Below, in pieces: positions 31,446 through 42,134 of a stretch of 64,000 nucleotides of DNA (positions are counted from its first letter, which is position 1; each line of letters opens with the position of its first letter). Position numbers and translations under genes: made by a program. This DNA comes from Metellina segmentata. Lineage: Eukaryota; Arthropoda; Arachnida; Araneae; Tetragnathidae. The notes below the pieces were generated by a model. It was not told the DNA's origin, did no database searches, and saw only the letters and a list, made by a program, of their open reading frames with translations. The DNA lies in contig OX375875.1 of NCBI GenBank assembly GCA_947359465.1, positions 12,720,538 through 12,784,537 on the forward strand, in the 5' to 3' direction.

Positions 31446-31789
31446 GATCTGTCATGTTCTGATGTGTTATTCAGAGGTTTCCGATTTAATCATTTGTTCC
31501 GATGTTATCACTAACTCTTAATAAGCATATTTAGAGAGAGAGTCCTTTAATATCTCTCAGTAGATGTATAGGACCCCCTAGACACCTATAATTTGCTAAA
31601 CATTACATTTAATCAATATAGTATGTGCCATTCCGTTCTATGACTTTTCTCGGTCTCTCCGCTATCTACATCATCCCCCGTTCATACAAGTTCCGAGGTT
31701 TCTGGCTAAAGAACTGATCCATGTGGCGAAACTTTCTGAACCACTTACGGTTCGTGGAATCGTCAACGTCACCCTCACCCTACACAACA

Positions 31790-32736
31790 TAAACAATACC
31801 CTACACTAATGAACCGCATGGATTTGTATAAAATCCGATTACTTATTTGGGGATGTTTCTCGTGGTCTGACCTGGGACCTTTGCATGTTGTTCCTGGTCA
31901 ATTGAACGCCGACGCCTTCATGAACATAATTGGATCATAAGGTACTTCCTACGCTCTGGCAATTTTATGGAATGTTACTTCCAGGACTACAACGCTCCAT
32001 GTCTCGTTACAACCTCTGTCAAGCAGTGGTATCGATATATGGATGTAAAGCGTCTTCCCTGGCCTGATAAGAGTCCCGACCTAAACTCCTTAGAACATTT
32101 GCGGAAGAGTTAGAGCGACGCTTACGGACCAGGGAACCACGTACAAAATCTACAGTTGAGCTGGCGACATTCTTGCAGCAGTAATGGACACAAATACCCA
32201 TATCTATGTATCAAATATCGTTTGTTCGATATTTTAGCATGAACAACTTCGTTATGGGAAAAATGGGATTTTATGAAATTAGTTTTGTGATTAACGTTTT
32301 TATTACATTGTAATAAATGACGCCAACTGATATTTTAATAAAAGACAAACAACAACAAGTTTCTCGCTATAAATTTATTTTTTATTATGTTAATCTTTGC
32401 TTAGTTTGTACTAATTATTTATTTAAAATTGTGTTTAGACATGTGAGTAAAAAATAAAACTGTAATTTTCAATAATCGTTTTATTTTTTCCTTTATTAAA
32501 ACATCATTAATACGACATGCAAGTGCATCAATCATAAAATATGAAGCTTTCTTAGTATTTTAATTAAAATAAAACAAGCCATTGGGCACTTTTCTGTTAT
32601 TAGATATATGTTTCTAAAAAAATATAGAACTGGTGGTACGCCAAAAATTTCAAGTGGTGCGCAGTTACTAAAAGGTTGGGAACCCCTGCCTTATACCATC
32701 ACATCTTGCTGTCCGGTCCATTATTGTAGGGTAGTG
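31790..32736 (+). pseudogene. Tc1-like element (family D, copy 1), N-terminus deleted
   Basis: The right terminal repeat is GGTCCATTATTGTAGGGTAG plus TG, followed by TA. The left one is diverged (AATACCCTACACTAATGAAC). It runs directly into a phrase reading ATAAAATCCG, then a catalytic fragment with LIWGCFSWSDLGPLHVVPGQ. Next is a frameshifted QDYNAPC/SGIDIWM region and a PDLNSLEHL-like end near 32075-32100 with the glutamate codon. The whole DNA-binding half is missing. The copy at 53106 has the same join between terminal repeat and catalytic domain. The 3' part also carries a hAT-type end (32600-32688). Confidence 0.78.
32600..32688. mobile_element. hAT-type 3' terminus remnant
   Basis: GTGGTGCGCAGTTACTAAAA followed by GGTTGGGAACCCCTG is the classic end of Charlie-like hAT elements (complement CAGGGGTTCCCAACC). 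The opposite end was not found, so this is a truncated insertion in the Tc1 copy. Confidence 0.65.
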
Positions 32737-32889
32737 TACCTTCTTTTGCGTCTGCGAAACATTGCTTTGCTTATTCTGAAAAAAAAAGCATACTATTAAC
32801 TACCACTTTTAATGCTTATTACAATTTAAAGGACGCATCCCATAAAGCAACTTTTTTTCCAAATACTCGCGGTAATTCCTTCATTCAAA

Positions 32890-33000
32890 CAACATCCAAA
32901 CTTCACACGTGTGAAGTAGATAGTTCGGTTTTGCAATGCAGTGCCATCTAGCGCCAACAATAAGACCAACTTTTGCATCAAACCAACAGTATTCCTGGAA
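32890..33000 (-). repeat. Single dispersed copy of the CACGTG minisatellite unit with flank
   Basis: ACTTCACACGTGTGAAGTAG, then TTTTGCAATGCAGTGCCATC and TAGCGCCAACAATAAGACC, is the reverse of the start of the array at 54490-54575 (flank TTTTTTGGCGTTTAGATGGC plus first unit). The homology includes the non-repeated flank, so the array grew from an interspersed repeat. 33001-33225 has nothing else. Confidence 0.75.
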
Positions 33001-33225
33001 CCTTCCGTAGTTAGTAAGCATCTGGTTTACATACGTGTGGTACAGATGCATTTCGATATCTAGTTTCGGAAAGAATTGGAGAGTTAGACGCCCTTCTCTC
33101 TTCAGATGTTTCCCATCTTATCAGTCACATATTAAAAAAAAGTCGGTCAAGACACTTATTAGTATCCTTGGTATCTGCATCCTTGACCCCTATGTTGGTT
33201 GTTTTGACGAAAAATCTCGACGTTA

Positions 33226-33360
33226 GCAAAGCTGACCAGATCTTGATGGACGACTTATTTCGTCACCATGAAAAACATTGGTAATATCCTGATGACGAGC
33301 TATCTTGCCATTAGCAAAATTGGAACGATCTTCACGAACGAGATATTGCGTTGAATCCAC
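33226..33360 (-). repeat. Two or three diverged 43-bp-type units
   Basis: GCAAAGCTGACCAGATCTTG followed by ATGGACGACTTATTTCGTCA is the reverse of the 43-bp unit; a more diverged unit follows near 33290-33355. Confidence 0.75.
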
Positions 33361-33504
33361 TTAGAGGATTAAAGTACAACCTCATTCTTGGTAGCCTCGT
33401 TGGCCAACATTTAGCCAACGTGAGTTTTTATCCAGTGCTAACGAATTACCTGACATCCTACGAAATTCCAGTACAGAGTCCTTTACTCTATGGACCATAG
33501 CCTT

Positions 33505-34125
33505 CAGATCCCTGCTATGTGCGACTAATCATATAACAGTCCATGATGACTTTACAGATCTGAAGTACTATAAAAATATTACAGTAACTCAGAGCATTAA
33601 TTCATAGACAAGCTGTGACGTTTACCATCACTTGTTTCACGATGCCGAGTCAGACTTGTCTGATCCATCTTCTCCAGACAAAGGAAAGGATCATGAAGAG
33701 ACAATCAATGCAAGACAATTCTTCTTCATACCCGGTAAAAAAATTCACAAGCTCTTCAGACTTCCGGATGATGTGATATAAATGCACTGTACACTTTACT
33801 TTGTAATCATTTAAGTGCTTTTGTCGATTTTCCCAATGTTTTAACTGTTTCCTCTGCGCATTAAAAAGAAACTTTAGTTCCCAGCTGTGTGCCATTAATC
33901 ATATAAGTCCCCAAAGACTTCGCACATCCAAACTATCTTCCAAAGTACAGCAACTAACTCTATCCACTGGGTTAATGACAGCTCATAGTACTAATCCATA
34001 GACAAGCTCTGACCCTTGTCGGCTCGTGTTTCCCGATGTTAGGTCAGAGATTTTTCGGTCATCCATCTTCCAAACGAAGCAAACGGTCATGAAGAGGCAA
34101 TCAGTCCTCCATATTCCTATACCCC
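33505..34125. repeat. Diverged direct duplication (about 372-bp spacing)
   Basis: A block starting GCTATGTGCGACTAATCATA (33511) and one starting GCTGTGTGCCATTAATCATA (33883) run in parallel for about 230 bp, including CATAGACAAGCTSTGACSNT and TCATGAAGAGRCAATCA. Part of the same sequence recurs at 30955-31085. The short frames on the minus strand with DCLFM...VCFVWKMDDRK are shared by both blocks because of the duplication. I see no evidence that they are genes. Confidence 0.75.
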
Positions 34126-34487
34126 CTCCCTCCGGAAATGACGTCTGAATTAGCTCGTCCTCCCTCTCCCTTTTTACCCAGGAGCAGGCTTTTCGACGTC
34201 GGTTTCGATGGACGCATTCCGGAAGCGCTAACTTATCGCCTTCATCCATCTTCTGACGCTAAATATTTCGTATCTTCTTGCTCTGGGGGGTGTCCTCTGG
34301 GAACTTTGCCAGCGAAGCACGCTCGCCATCAAGTCAATCGATCAGCAAGGCGAGTCGATGCCAATTAGTGACGGCTGAAACTCAGTCAAAAACGGCGAAG
34401 TCCAGATGAGTAATAAAGCAGAGTTGCGAGTTGAATGGGTTCGTTTAAAAATCGTTTGGTGTAGAACGTCGACATGGAGGGAAATAA
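34126..34487. other. GC-richer stretch, not recognised
   Basis: 34130-34400 is less AT-rich than the surroundings and has a 76-codon frame (34138-34368), but nothing in it resembles a known protein or element terminus. Confidence 0.35.
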
Positions 34488-34775
34488 ATTCCTCGTTTCG
34501 AATGTTTTTGGATTTTTTTTCCCTTGTAAGATTGTGGAGATTTTTGTGTTGATTTAGATTTTAGTATGAAGCTCCAGGAAAATCAATTTAACATACCCCA
34601 AATGGAAATGATTATTTAAGTGTGGGCCTAAACTTGATATTGAGGACAGAAGAAATGTGGGAAATGAATTCCTCAGTTCGTAAACTTTTGAGAATTGAGT
34701 TTTTGTTTCAAGTAACGTGGGGTTTGTGTTGATTTGGATTTTATTATGAATCTCCATAAAAATCACGTTAAAAAT
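34488..34775. repeat. Degenerate two-unit tandem repeat (about 182 bp)
   Basis: ATTCCTCGTTTCGAATGTTT ... GTGTTGATTTAGATTTTAGT (34488-34580) is repeated as ATTCCTCAGTTCGTAAACTT ... GTGTTGATTTGGATTTTATT (34668-34760). Both end with a TATGAAKCTCCAKRAAAATC phrase. An old duplication. Confidence 0.75.
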
Positions 34776-36135
34776 CGGGTGACTTCTGAATAAGCAGAAG
34801 AAGATAAATACTAGAAAACAATTACCTCATACAACCAAATCATTTAACACACACACATCCTCAAGTGCGAAACGTACGCGCTTATTTCAGCTTCCGTTGA
34901 TCAGTAATTATCTGCCAAGCTAAATAAATATTGCTGACGGAAGTGTTTATTCTTCCCGTACTTATTCTGAACTTAAAGTCAATTGGCTTGTCTTACGAAT
35001 ACATTTCCAGTATTTGGCAATAAAAATTTCAAAGAATAAATTCCAATTTCTGATACGATAGTTGATTGTCCAGCACCAATTTTATTAAACGCCAAACGTT
35101 ACCGAAACAAAAATAAAGTAGTAACTCAAATATATATCTTACTAGAGTGTTTGGACTTAAGTAAAATCTCCGGCGACCATCTTGTTCGTTTGTTAACACA
35201 GAAAATCCCTCTCATAAAGTATACAAAATGTAAATGTTGAAATGCAACCTAAATTCGTTAAATATTTAAAAAAAAGCAAAACACTATGAAAGCGTGCGAA
35301 AAATTTTTCATGGACAAAATGGAGTTTTAAAAGGAAAATTTGGAATACCTTATGTGTGATGTAGTATTTTAGAGCTCAAAATTGTTTTTCTTGGAAATTT
35401 GGCTTGTTCTCGAAATAGCAGCCCGTCTCTCACATTTGCAAATCTTTGATATTTCTTTTATCAAGTCTGAAAAATTGAAGTACTGTTTATCTCAGCAGGA
35501 TGGAGCAACCTGGCGAATAAATAACTCGAATCCATGTGGCCTTCACTGAAGAACAGACTGTGATCAAAGGGTTATGTCCTCTTCGTTCTCCAGATCTGTA
35601 AGTTTTACCTACGGGGGAACTTAACCTTCCAAGTGATTCCAACGAGATATCTCGTCCATCTAGATCTGATCAATTTGTCTGACTACAAAATGTATGATCA
35701 CTAAAATTTTACAGATTTTTTTTTTTTTTTTTTTTTGTTGACGACATGAAGTCAGTTTTTCCTTAATGACGAAATATCCCGTCTGGCAAGATAGGTTCAG
35801 TTTGGTTTGATCTAATGAATGACGAAATGCGACCCGACTCATGTCAACAAACAAGTAGGTTAACAGGGAAAGTGTATGTCAACAATCCCAAGACAATAGA
35901 CGTACTGAAGGAAAACATCTGTGTTGATGTATGGAACGTTAATGACAGGAAGTTGCAGCGAGTGTCTAAAAATATGCAAAGAGGTGCATTGATGTTCAAG
36001 ACCATATGTAAAAGATGGGGAAGGATGCTGTGCGTCTTTAAACCATACTTCGTTTCATATTAATTGCATCCATATGTTTCAGAGATACGAGTGTGTTGGT
36101 TCTTGTTTGATCGATGCTAAGTTTATCATAAGTGT
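34776..36135. other. No gene; 43-bp-type units and a poly-T run
   Basis: Diverged units of the 43-bp repeat occur at about 35640-35690 and 35763-35835 around a run of about 20 T at 35716-35737. Nothing else is recognised. Confidence 0.45.
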
Positions 36136-36443
36136 TGTAAAGTCTTAAGAGCATCCATAATCATTATCAAGAATCGTGGGAGCTCACAACGGTAATCGTT
36201 CCCCAAGTCCACCCCCTGGTCCGACTGCGGAAGTGACGACTGGAGGAGGCAGGCTGGGAAGAGACACTTTGGAACGGAGGCTTTTTCTAGCCGCAGACGA
36301 TTTGGAGAACTTTATCTTTAGGAGGCTGTATTGTATCGGTGATGGACATCGTCTTTAATTATAAAACTGCAGCTGCATAATTCTGTAAATATTAACTCTC
36401 AATATAAGTATTTTAACCAGGAAGTGGTTTTACTTTTTTGTCG
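36136..36443 (+). repeat. 5' LTR
   Basis: Starts TGTAAAGTCTTAAGAGCATC and ends about GTTTTACTTTTTTGTCG. It contains TCTCAATATAAGTATTTTAA (a TATAA-like box is possible). About ten substitutions separate it from the 3' LTR. The open frame beginning MGAHNGNRSPSPPPGP lies inside the LTR and is not a gene. Confidence 0.85.
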
Positions 36444-36464
36444 TTTTTACTTTTTCGTCATACC

Positions 36465-36489
36465 TGCCTGAGTGGTGGCAGCTTATGGA
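36465..36489 (+). other. Putative primer-binding site
   Basis: TGAGTGGTGGCAGCTTATGG follows the 5' LTR by 20-30 bp. TGGTGGCAGC is a common primer-binding start in Ty3/gypsy-like elements, but I cannot match it to a specific tRNA here. Confidence 0.4.
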
Positions 36490-37649
36490 ATGCGAAATCC
36501 CCGTTATAGTTTTAGCTACAGTTGAAGGTGATAAGACCGCCAGCGTCTTCTGGAATGTTCGGGTGGAACCTGGATATTGACGACTGCCAGCGCGTCTGAT
36601 GAGTGGTTGTTTTAAAAGGGTAAGTGCCAACTTACCAGAATTTCATTGCAATTGCACACCGAAAGTGCATTTGTTACAGATTTTTCTGTGTTTTGAAACA
36701 TCCTGTTTCAATTTTTAGTTTAAGTCAACCTGACTTGTTTTGCTTTGAAACAACATGTTTCAAGTTTTAGTTTGAAGTCAACCTGACATGTTTAGTTTTG
36801 AAACGTCCTGTTTCTATTTTCATTGTAGAAGTCGCCAGACTTGAGTGTGTTTTGAAGCATCTTGTTTCAAATTTTGATTTGTTTTAAGTCAATCCTGACT
36901 CGCATTTAAGTCATTCTGACGTAGATATAACATCAGTTCTGATTTTGTGTGTCTGGTTGTTTTATACCATATTGGTTATTTTAGAAAAATTGATATATCA
37001 TTGTTTAATGATCATATTGGAAGGATATTTTGATAAGAAGTTGTGTGCATTATATTTGAAAGGTTTATGTTTCTAATACAAGAATCATTTTTTTTAAATT
37101 GTTATCATTAGTAAAGTCAACTTTAATTTATTTAGTGTGAAATTATTGTCGATCATTTTGGAAAAATTCTAGTTTTGCCTTAGTGTAGGGGTATTGCACT
37201 GAACAGTTGTTGTTATATATGAATATGAAAGTGCTTTTAAAATACGATATTATCAAGTTTTATGTTTAATTATCATTTGAATGAGTTATCATTTGGTAAT
37301 TTATTTGAGCAAGTATAGAATTTAATTACTTCCTTTAAAAAGAATATATAACAAATTTCTGTGAAAATTTAATGAAATACATTTGGTTCCTTATTCTGAT
37401 TTAAATTGAAAGTAAAATTGATTTGTTTTATCTGAGTTATAATCGATAGCATATGATAACATTACAGTATTATTTAAATAAATGATTTTCAGTGTTTTGT
37501 GTATTCTATTTTGTGTGCTTTAAGAGTGTGGATTCTAGGTTATTTTAGAATTATGTATCTTAAAGAGTTGTTAAATAATTGTATGACGTAGGAATTATTT
37601 CATTGTGTTTACACTGGGATCACTATTTCTTGGGAGAGCTAGAAAGGAG

Positions 37650-39123
37650 GAGGTGAAATTCTTGGCAATTGAATTCGGAGAAGAGGTTCCTCCAGATGCT
37701 TAAATGATTCACTTGAAAAAAATAATAGATGGTTCTAAATTATATGATGCAAAACGTGTGGAAGATTTAATGATATCTCTTATTAATGAAAGACAGGAAC
37801 GAGAGGAAGCTAGACGAAGGTTGAAAGAAGCTGTTTGGAGGCAGGATTATACGACAGAGATGGGCTCGGACAGAAGCCGTAGGGAAGTGTGGAGGAGTCA
37901 AAGGAGCTTGGAAAGAAGTTCAAGAGGAGTGGGAAGTGGCCGGAGAGAGACTGAGAACTGCTCGAGAAGAGGCAGAAAAGAGAAAGTACCAGTATGAAAC
38001 CAAATTACGGGAATTTGAAATGCAGAAGGAGAAAGGGTTAAAAAGAAAAAATCAAGAGGAAGAAAAAAAGGAAGAAGAACTTTCAGTTCCAGAGTTTGAA
38101 GCTGAGATAGATATTGACGAAGACGATTTGTTTTCTTTCCCACCAAATGAGATGGAATATTGTGAAGGACTTGAACTTCTGAAAATTGATTCCCAAACCT
38201 TCGTTGAAATGCAGAAGGAGAAGAGTTTTGAAAGACTAAAACAAGAGGAAAGAGAAGCCGTTGACAACACTCCAATCTGTTTGCCTTTAGCAGAGGTGGA
38301 GCTACAAGGAATGTTCGGGCATGTAATAACCAAAGTTGCACTTGAATGTAATCCCTTTGACAAAGAAATATATTTGTTGGGGAATGGAACAGATACACTT
38401 CTAGAAAAGATGAAGGTGGATGATGTGCCACATCAGGTGAGCACCATTCAACCACATGCTCAGAGACAAATGGCTCAACAAGTGGAAGAAAAAAAAGAAG
38501 ACGAAGAGGAAAGGAAAAAAGTTATCAATTATGATTTGGAATTCGTTGACTGCAGAGACGCCAGTGATGATGAAATAGAAGAAATACAGGATATACTTTC
38601 GGGTTCTGGAAGAAATGGTTGCATGGAACTGCCATGGGAACTGGAATTGACCGAAAACTGCGTTGAGGCTTCTTCAGAAATTGAAGATGAAGATGAAACT
38701 GATCCCTCAACGATTCCAATAGGCAGCACCGTCCTAGGAATTGTGACTGATCATGTCTTACATTTTGTTGCAGCACAAACTAACTTGTGTTTGCCTGTCG
38801 CTCCATCTTCAAACAAGGGTTTTCAGATACTTGTTACACTACCCACAACTTTAGGTCCTTACAGAAGTGCACCGCTCATTGTCTCTCAAGCTAAACCTTA
38901 TTTATTTTCCGATCTCCACATGCGTGTACCGCTTTTCGCTTGTCCTCAGCCTAGAACTAGAGAAGCAAGCTACGGGCAATTTGTGCACATGGTTCCAACT
39001 GGACACAAGAAATTCGTTCGACAGATTGCAAATGAATCGAATCGGAATAACAAGGTGACTGACAAAAAGCAACTCCACACACTAGAAAAAAACTCTCAAA
39101 CTCGGAGTACGCAGGTGTTTTAG
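37650..39123 (+). pseudogene. Gag-protease-like reading frame of the LTR element
   Basis: The first part reads EVKFLAIEFGEEVPPDA, is stopped by TAA (37701-37703), and continues MIHLKKIIDGSKLYDAKRVE, then LINERQEREEARRRLKEAV (to about 37940). This looks like the N-terminal gag region of arthropod gypsy elements. A frameshift near 37940-37990 leads into a 395-codon frame (37936-39123). That frame opens with a coiled-coil-rich, Glu/Lys-rich stretch (REEAEKRKYQYETKLREFEM), then a segment with ICLPLAEVELQGMFGHVITK and EIYLLGNGTD (residues about 113-155). This part resembles the C-terminal half of a retroviral-type aspartic protease, with LLGN in place of the usual I-L-G-x motif. The catalytic D-T/S-G triad is not visible. 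The last 160 residues (IGSTVLGIVTDHVLHFVAAQ ... to TQVF) match nothing I know. A long uninterrupted frame is unusual beside so many broken neighbours. Confidence 0.6.
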
Positions 39124-39477
39124 AATTACAATTGTTGATTCTTACCATAGGGAAACTGTCATGAGTGAAGCTTTTCCCCTTCATGGTTACTCACCTAGCA
39201 CACACACTCTTAAGTGAATGTAATTAAGTAATAATATATTATGTAACTAAGGTATCTTTTAATTTTTGTTTTGTGTATTATTTGGACAATTTCTTTCATT
39301 CTATTTTGTTATGTAAAAATTGTGTCAGTACCCTGAATTTGGTGATGCACTGATTCAGTCTGGTAAGTTGGTACTGGACCCCTTGTGTGAGCACTTATGC
39401 TCATTACTTTTCATTCTCTTTTCGGGACTTTCCTTCGATCGAGATCTGCAGAAAAGTTTTCCTGGAGGGGAGGAGTC

Positions 39478-39785
39478 CGTAACGTCTTGAGAGCATCCAT
39501 AATCATTATCGAGAATCGTGGGAGCTCACAACGGGAATCGTTCCCCAAGTCCACCCCCTGGTCCGCCTGCCGAAGTGACGACTGGAGGAGGCGGGCTGGG
39601 AAGAGACACTTTGGAACGGAGGCTTTTTCTAGCCGCAAACGATTTGGAGAACTTTATCTTTAGGAGGCTGTATTGTATCGGTGATGGACATCGTCTTTAC
39701 TTATAAAACTGTAGCTGTACAATTCTGTAAATATTAACTCTCAATATAAGTATTTTAACCAGGAAGTGGTTTTACTTTTTAGTCG
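39478..39785 (+). repeat. 3' LTR (copy 1)
   Basis: Starts CGTAACGTCTTGAGAGCATC and ends TTTTACTTTTTAGTCGA. The TG start is mutated to CG. It is contained in the 3.47-kb tandem duplication, so a further copy lies at 42950-43257. Confidence 0.88.
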
Positions 39786-40406
39786 ATACGGTACAGTGGG
39801 CATTCCTGTTTTTGGAAAAGTATGCAATTGCGTCGTGGTTTATTAAATGTCTTACCATATTTTATTAAAATCGAACTTAAAATTTCTTGTTATGAAGGAT
39901 TTGTAGATGGAAATTTGTAGCTATTACAGCGGTTCATTTTTCCCAGCATTTGACTGTTTCATAACCATTAAGTTAAAACGAGCGTTATTTAGAGAACATT
40001 ATTGACCCCAAATATTGATGAAATTTGTTCCCGCACAGAGCGGTGGTGTGGTAAAAAAATTAACATAGAGATACAAGTCAGAAAACTACACCCAAAAGTT
40101 AGTGCAGCAAAATAAAAATTATGGTAGAGGTACGATCTAAAAACCTAGCGTCTCTAGTTTGGGTCGCAAAAAATTACCCCAAGAGCTTTAAGCCGAAAAA
40201 CCAGCACCTAAAGTTAATGTACTGGGAAAATGACCGAAGACAAGACAAAAAAAGCAGCATTTAAAGTTGGGGTTGCAAAAAATTACCCCAAGAGCTACAA
40301 GCGTAATTACTTACAGTAGCAAAAACTAGGCGGACTGATTTTTAGTGGCCCATTGCTGTATAATATGGATTCTTCTTACTCTACTTTTACAGTATAGGTG
40401 TTACTA
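39786..40406. other. Flank of the LTR element; small internal direct repeat
   Basis: GCAAAAAATTACCCCAAGAG occurs at about 40163 and 40273 (110-bp spacing), with related AAAGTTGGGGT/TAGTTTGGGT text around it. No gene seen. The same region recurs at 43258-43874. Confidence 0.55.
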
Positions 40407-41234
40407 CAGGGATGTCCTAAAAGTTCCCGTACTCCAACTTCAAAACAATTTATTGACCGTGTTTTTTTTTAATTTTTATTATTGAATTTTATCGTTTGCT
40501 TATAGTTTATCAACTCTTTAATTTTTATCGTTTGATTTTCTTCGCACTCAAGTTGTGCAATAATAGAGTTCCACGTCAGTTTGTTCTTCATTGCAAGATG
40601 AATGTATCACGCATTCAGAGAATTGCGCTGTTTGAGGCTTATTTTTAATTTAAATCATATGAAAGATGTAAATAATTATGGCGACATAACCATCCAAATG
40701 ACGCAATACCGAGTAAAGATACTCTATATCAACTTATTCAACGATTTGTTGCATTATTGGAAGTGAATGAATGAGACTCGGTTCCAACATGACGTTGCAA
40801 CCTGCCATACAAGTTATGAAACCATGGGCATGCTTCAAGATTTTTTTGGCGATAGACTCATCTCAAGAAACCTTTCGCCACCTCATTCCCTTATCTGCGC
40901 ATCCCTGACTTTTTTCTGTGGGATATTTAAAGAGCAAAGTTTATGAAGATAATCACCAAACAATAGGTGATCTGAAAATTGCCATTACTCAAAGGATACA
41001 AGAAGTCAGCATCTTGAAACGCGTTTCTAAAAATAAGCGCAAACGACTTCAGCTTTACTTCCAAAAAAAGGACGGAAATTTTAAACATTTATTATAAATG
41101 TAAACTCAATTTTTTTTCCTACGTTAGGTTAAAAGTGCTTTTTACCATTGGCATAAAAATAATTGTTTTAAAGTTTGTTGTTTTTGTATAATGAATTCAT
41201 GAATCGTCAGTACGGGAACTTGTTGGACACTCTG
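40407..41234 (+). pseudogene. Mariner-like element (family C), 828 bp, in duplication copy 1
   Basis: TA-flanked; terminal repeats CAGGGATGTCCTAAAAGTTC and the complement of GAACTTGTTGGACACTCTG. The N-terminus at about 40598 (MNVSRIQRIALFEAYF) is an HTH of the DUF4817-like kind. A deletion then leads to FQHDVATCHTSYETMGMLQD (second aspartate present), GDRLISRNLSPP, and, in another frame, a phrase reading RIPDFFLWD with the third acidic residue. The end is KGRKF. Aspartate-to-aspartate spacing is in the high thirties, as in mariner/IS630 D,D,D types. The first aspartate region is missing. It is duplicated at 43875-44706 and related to 30168-30898. Confidence 0.85.
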
Positions 41235-41236
41235 TA

Positions 41237-42053
41237 TTTAACCTTCAACAAGTGGTTTCGACTAGAAACCTCGTCCATCAAGGTGTGACCAATTTTAGCA
41301 AATGACGAGATATTTTTACTTTCAAATGTCATCAAGATATGTCATCAAGATATTGCAGATTTTCTGATGACAACGAGATCGAGAAGTGGTTAGTTTTCTT
41401 ATGGCGAGAAACCTCGTCAAGACAGCAACCACCAGAAGGGTTAAAACCTACAAATTTTGTTGGGATTAATTGATAAATAATAGGACGGAAACGACATGAC
41501 CCTAGGAGTCCGCACACTTGCTCACTGCTTATCCTTGGGGATATTATCATGTAATGCAGAGCTTGTGTCTTAGAGTTTTGTAAGAAGCTCCTTAAAAAAC
41601 ACTATAACCTACCCAAAAAATGAATATTTAATATAAAAGTGCAGCCTATTTTGTGAATACCTTTGTAAAAGTATGAAAATTTTGTAAGAATTTTTTTCAT
41701 GAATCAAATTGATTTTTTTAATTCTAAAAACATATTCGTTTGCTTTTACTACATATTTTCTTTGCTATTCTTTAATTGTGCAATAAAAATTATACTCTTT
41801 AAAACTACATTAATTGCGTTTTTACAAATGCAGTGTGAATTTTTCCCCCGAAGTTAAGCAATGAAAGGAATAACTAAAAATATATTAGGTACTTATAAAT
41901 TACAATATTTTTTAATTGTTTGTTTAAGTATATAACCTAATATATAACGTCACTCAAAGTGCAAAAGGTCGTATGTCTAAAAACTGCATTTTTCAGGAGA
42001 ACAAAAAACTAATTTTTTTCCTTATGATTGTATTCTATTACTAGGAGATCTGC
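41237..42053. other. No gene; diverged 43-bp-type unit
   Basis: CCATCAAGGTGTGACCAATT and ATGACGAGATATTTTT at about 41275-41312 are a remnant of the 43-bp repeat, with ATCAAGATATGTCATCAAGA following. The rest is AT-rich and unrecognised. The same holds for its duplicate at 44708-45538. Confidence 0.5.
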
Positions 42054-42133
42054 AGCCGACCAACCGGTATAGTGGTTAAGGTGTTAGCCTCTAGATCGGA
42101 AGGCCCCGGGTTCGGGCATGGATGTTTGTAAGC
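42054..42133 (+). mobile_element. SINE-1 head, B box deleted (copy 1)
   Basis: GCCGACCAACCGGTATAGTG with the A box intact; GGAAGGCCCCGGGTTCGGGC shows a deletion of about 12 bp compared with copy 2, removing GGTTCGAATCC. Cut by the duplication join at 42133. Confidence 0.9.
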
Positions 42134-42134
42134 T

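Larger units (their letters stand above)
36136..39785 (+). mobile_element. Short LTR retrotransposon (about 3.65 kb), Gag/protease only
   Basis: Two direct repeats of about 305 bp (36136-36443 and 39478-39785), roughly 96 percent alike, bound the element. Behind the 5' LTR lies AGTGGTGGCAGCTTATGG (about 36471), a TGGTGGCAG primer-binding type known from Ty3/gypsy-like elements. Directly before the 3' LTR is a purine tract GGAGGGGAGGAG (about 39463-39474). Between are about 1.2 kb of AT-rich leader, a Gag-like reading frame with a frameshift, and a protease-like end. No reverse transcriptase, RNase H or integrase motif is visible, so the copy is non-autonomous. The 5' LTR carries a 17-bp duplication (TTTTTACTTTTTCGTCA) at its end, so the exact border is uncertain. 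LTR divergence of a few percent means insertion is not very recent. Confidence 0.8.
38663..42134 (+). repeat. 3472-bp tandem segmental duplication, copy 1
   Basis: The unit begins at TTGAGGCTTCTTCAGAAATT within the Gag-protease frame. It covers the 3' LTR and a mariner-like element (40407-41234), and ends in a SINE-1 head at ATGGATGTTTGTAAGC (42133). Copy 2 starts immediately (42135). The offset is constant at 3472 bp over the coding part and LTR. Differences are scattered single bases and small indels (about 2 percent), which argues against a simple assembly copy. In this copy the SINE head has lost about 12 bp (GGTTCGAATCC region), deleting the pol III B box; copy 2 retains it. Confidence 0.95.

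Noticed and set aside
33650..34249. Paired minus-strand frames sharing a DCLFM...VCFVWKMDDRK segment as a gene family
   Set aside because: The similarity comes from a 372-bp DNA duplication that extends outside both frames, and neither has further coding evidence.
35480..35560. QQDGA-like phrase suggesting a mariner remnant
   Set aside because: Only a few residues match and nothing before or after supports it.
36176..36358. 60-62-codon frame MGAHNGNRSPSPPPGP... repeated three times
   Set aside because: It falls inside the LTR at 36176, 39518 and 42990. Non-coding LTR sequence explains the repetition.
37898..38455. 185-codon minus-strand frame opposite the Gag-like gene
   Set aside because: It is the mirror of the Glu/Lys-rich plus-strand frame (Leu/Phe/Ser-rich by complement) and shows no domain.
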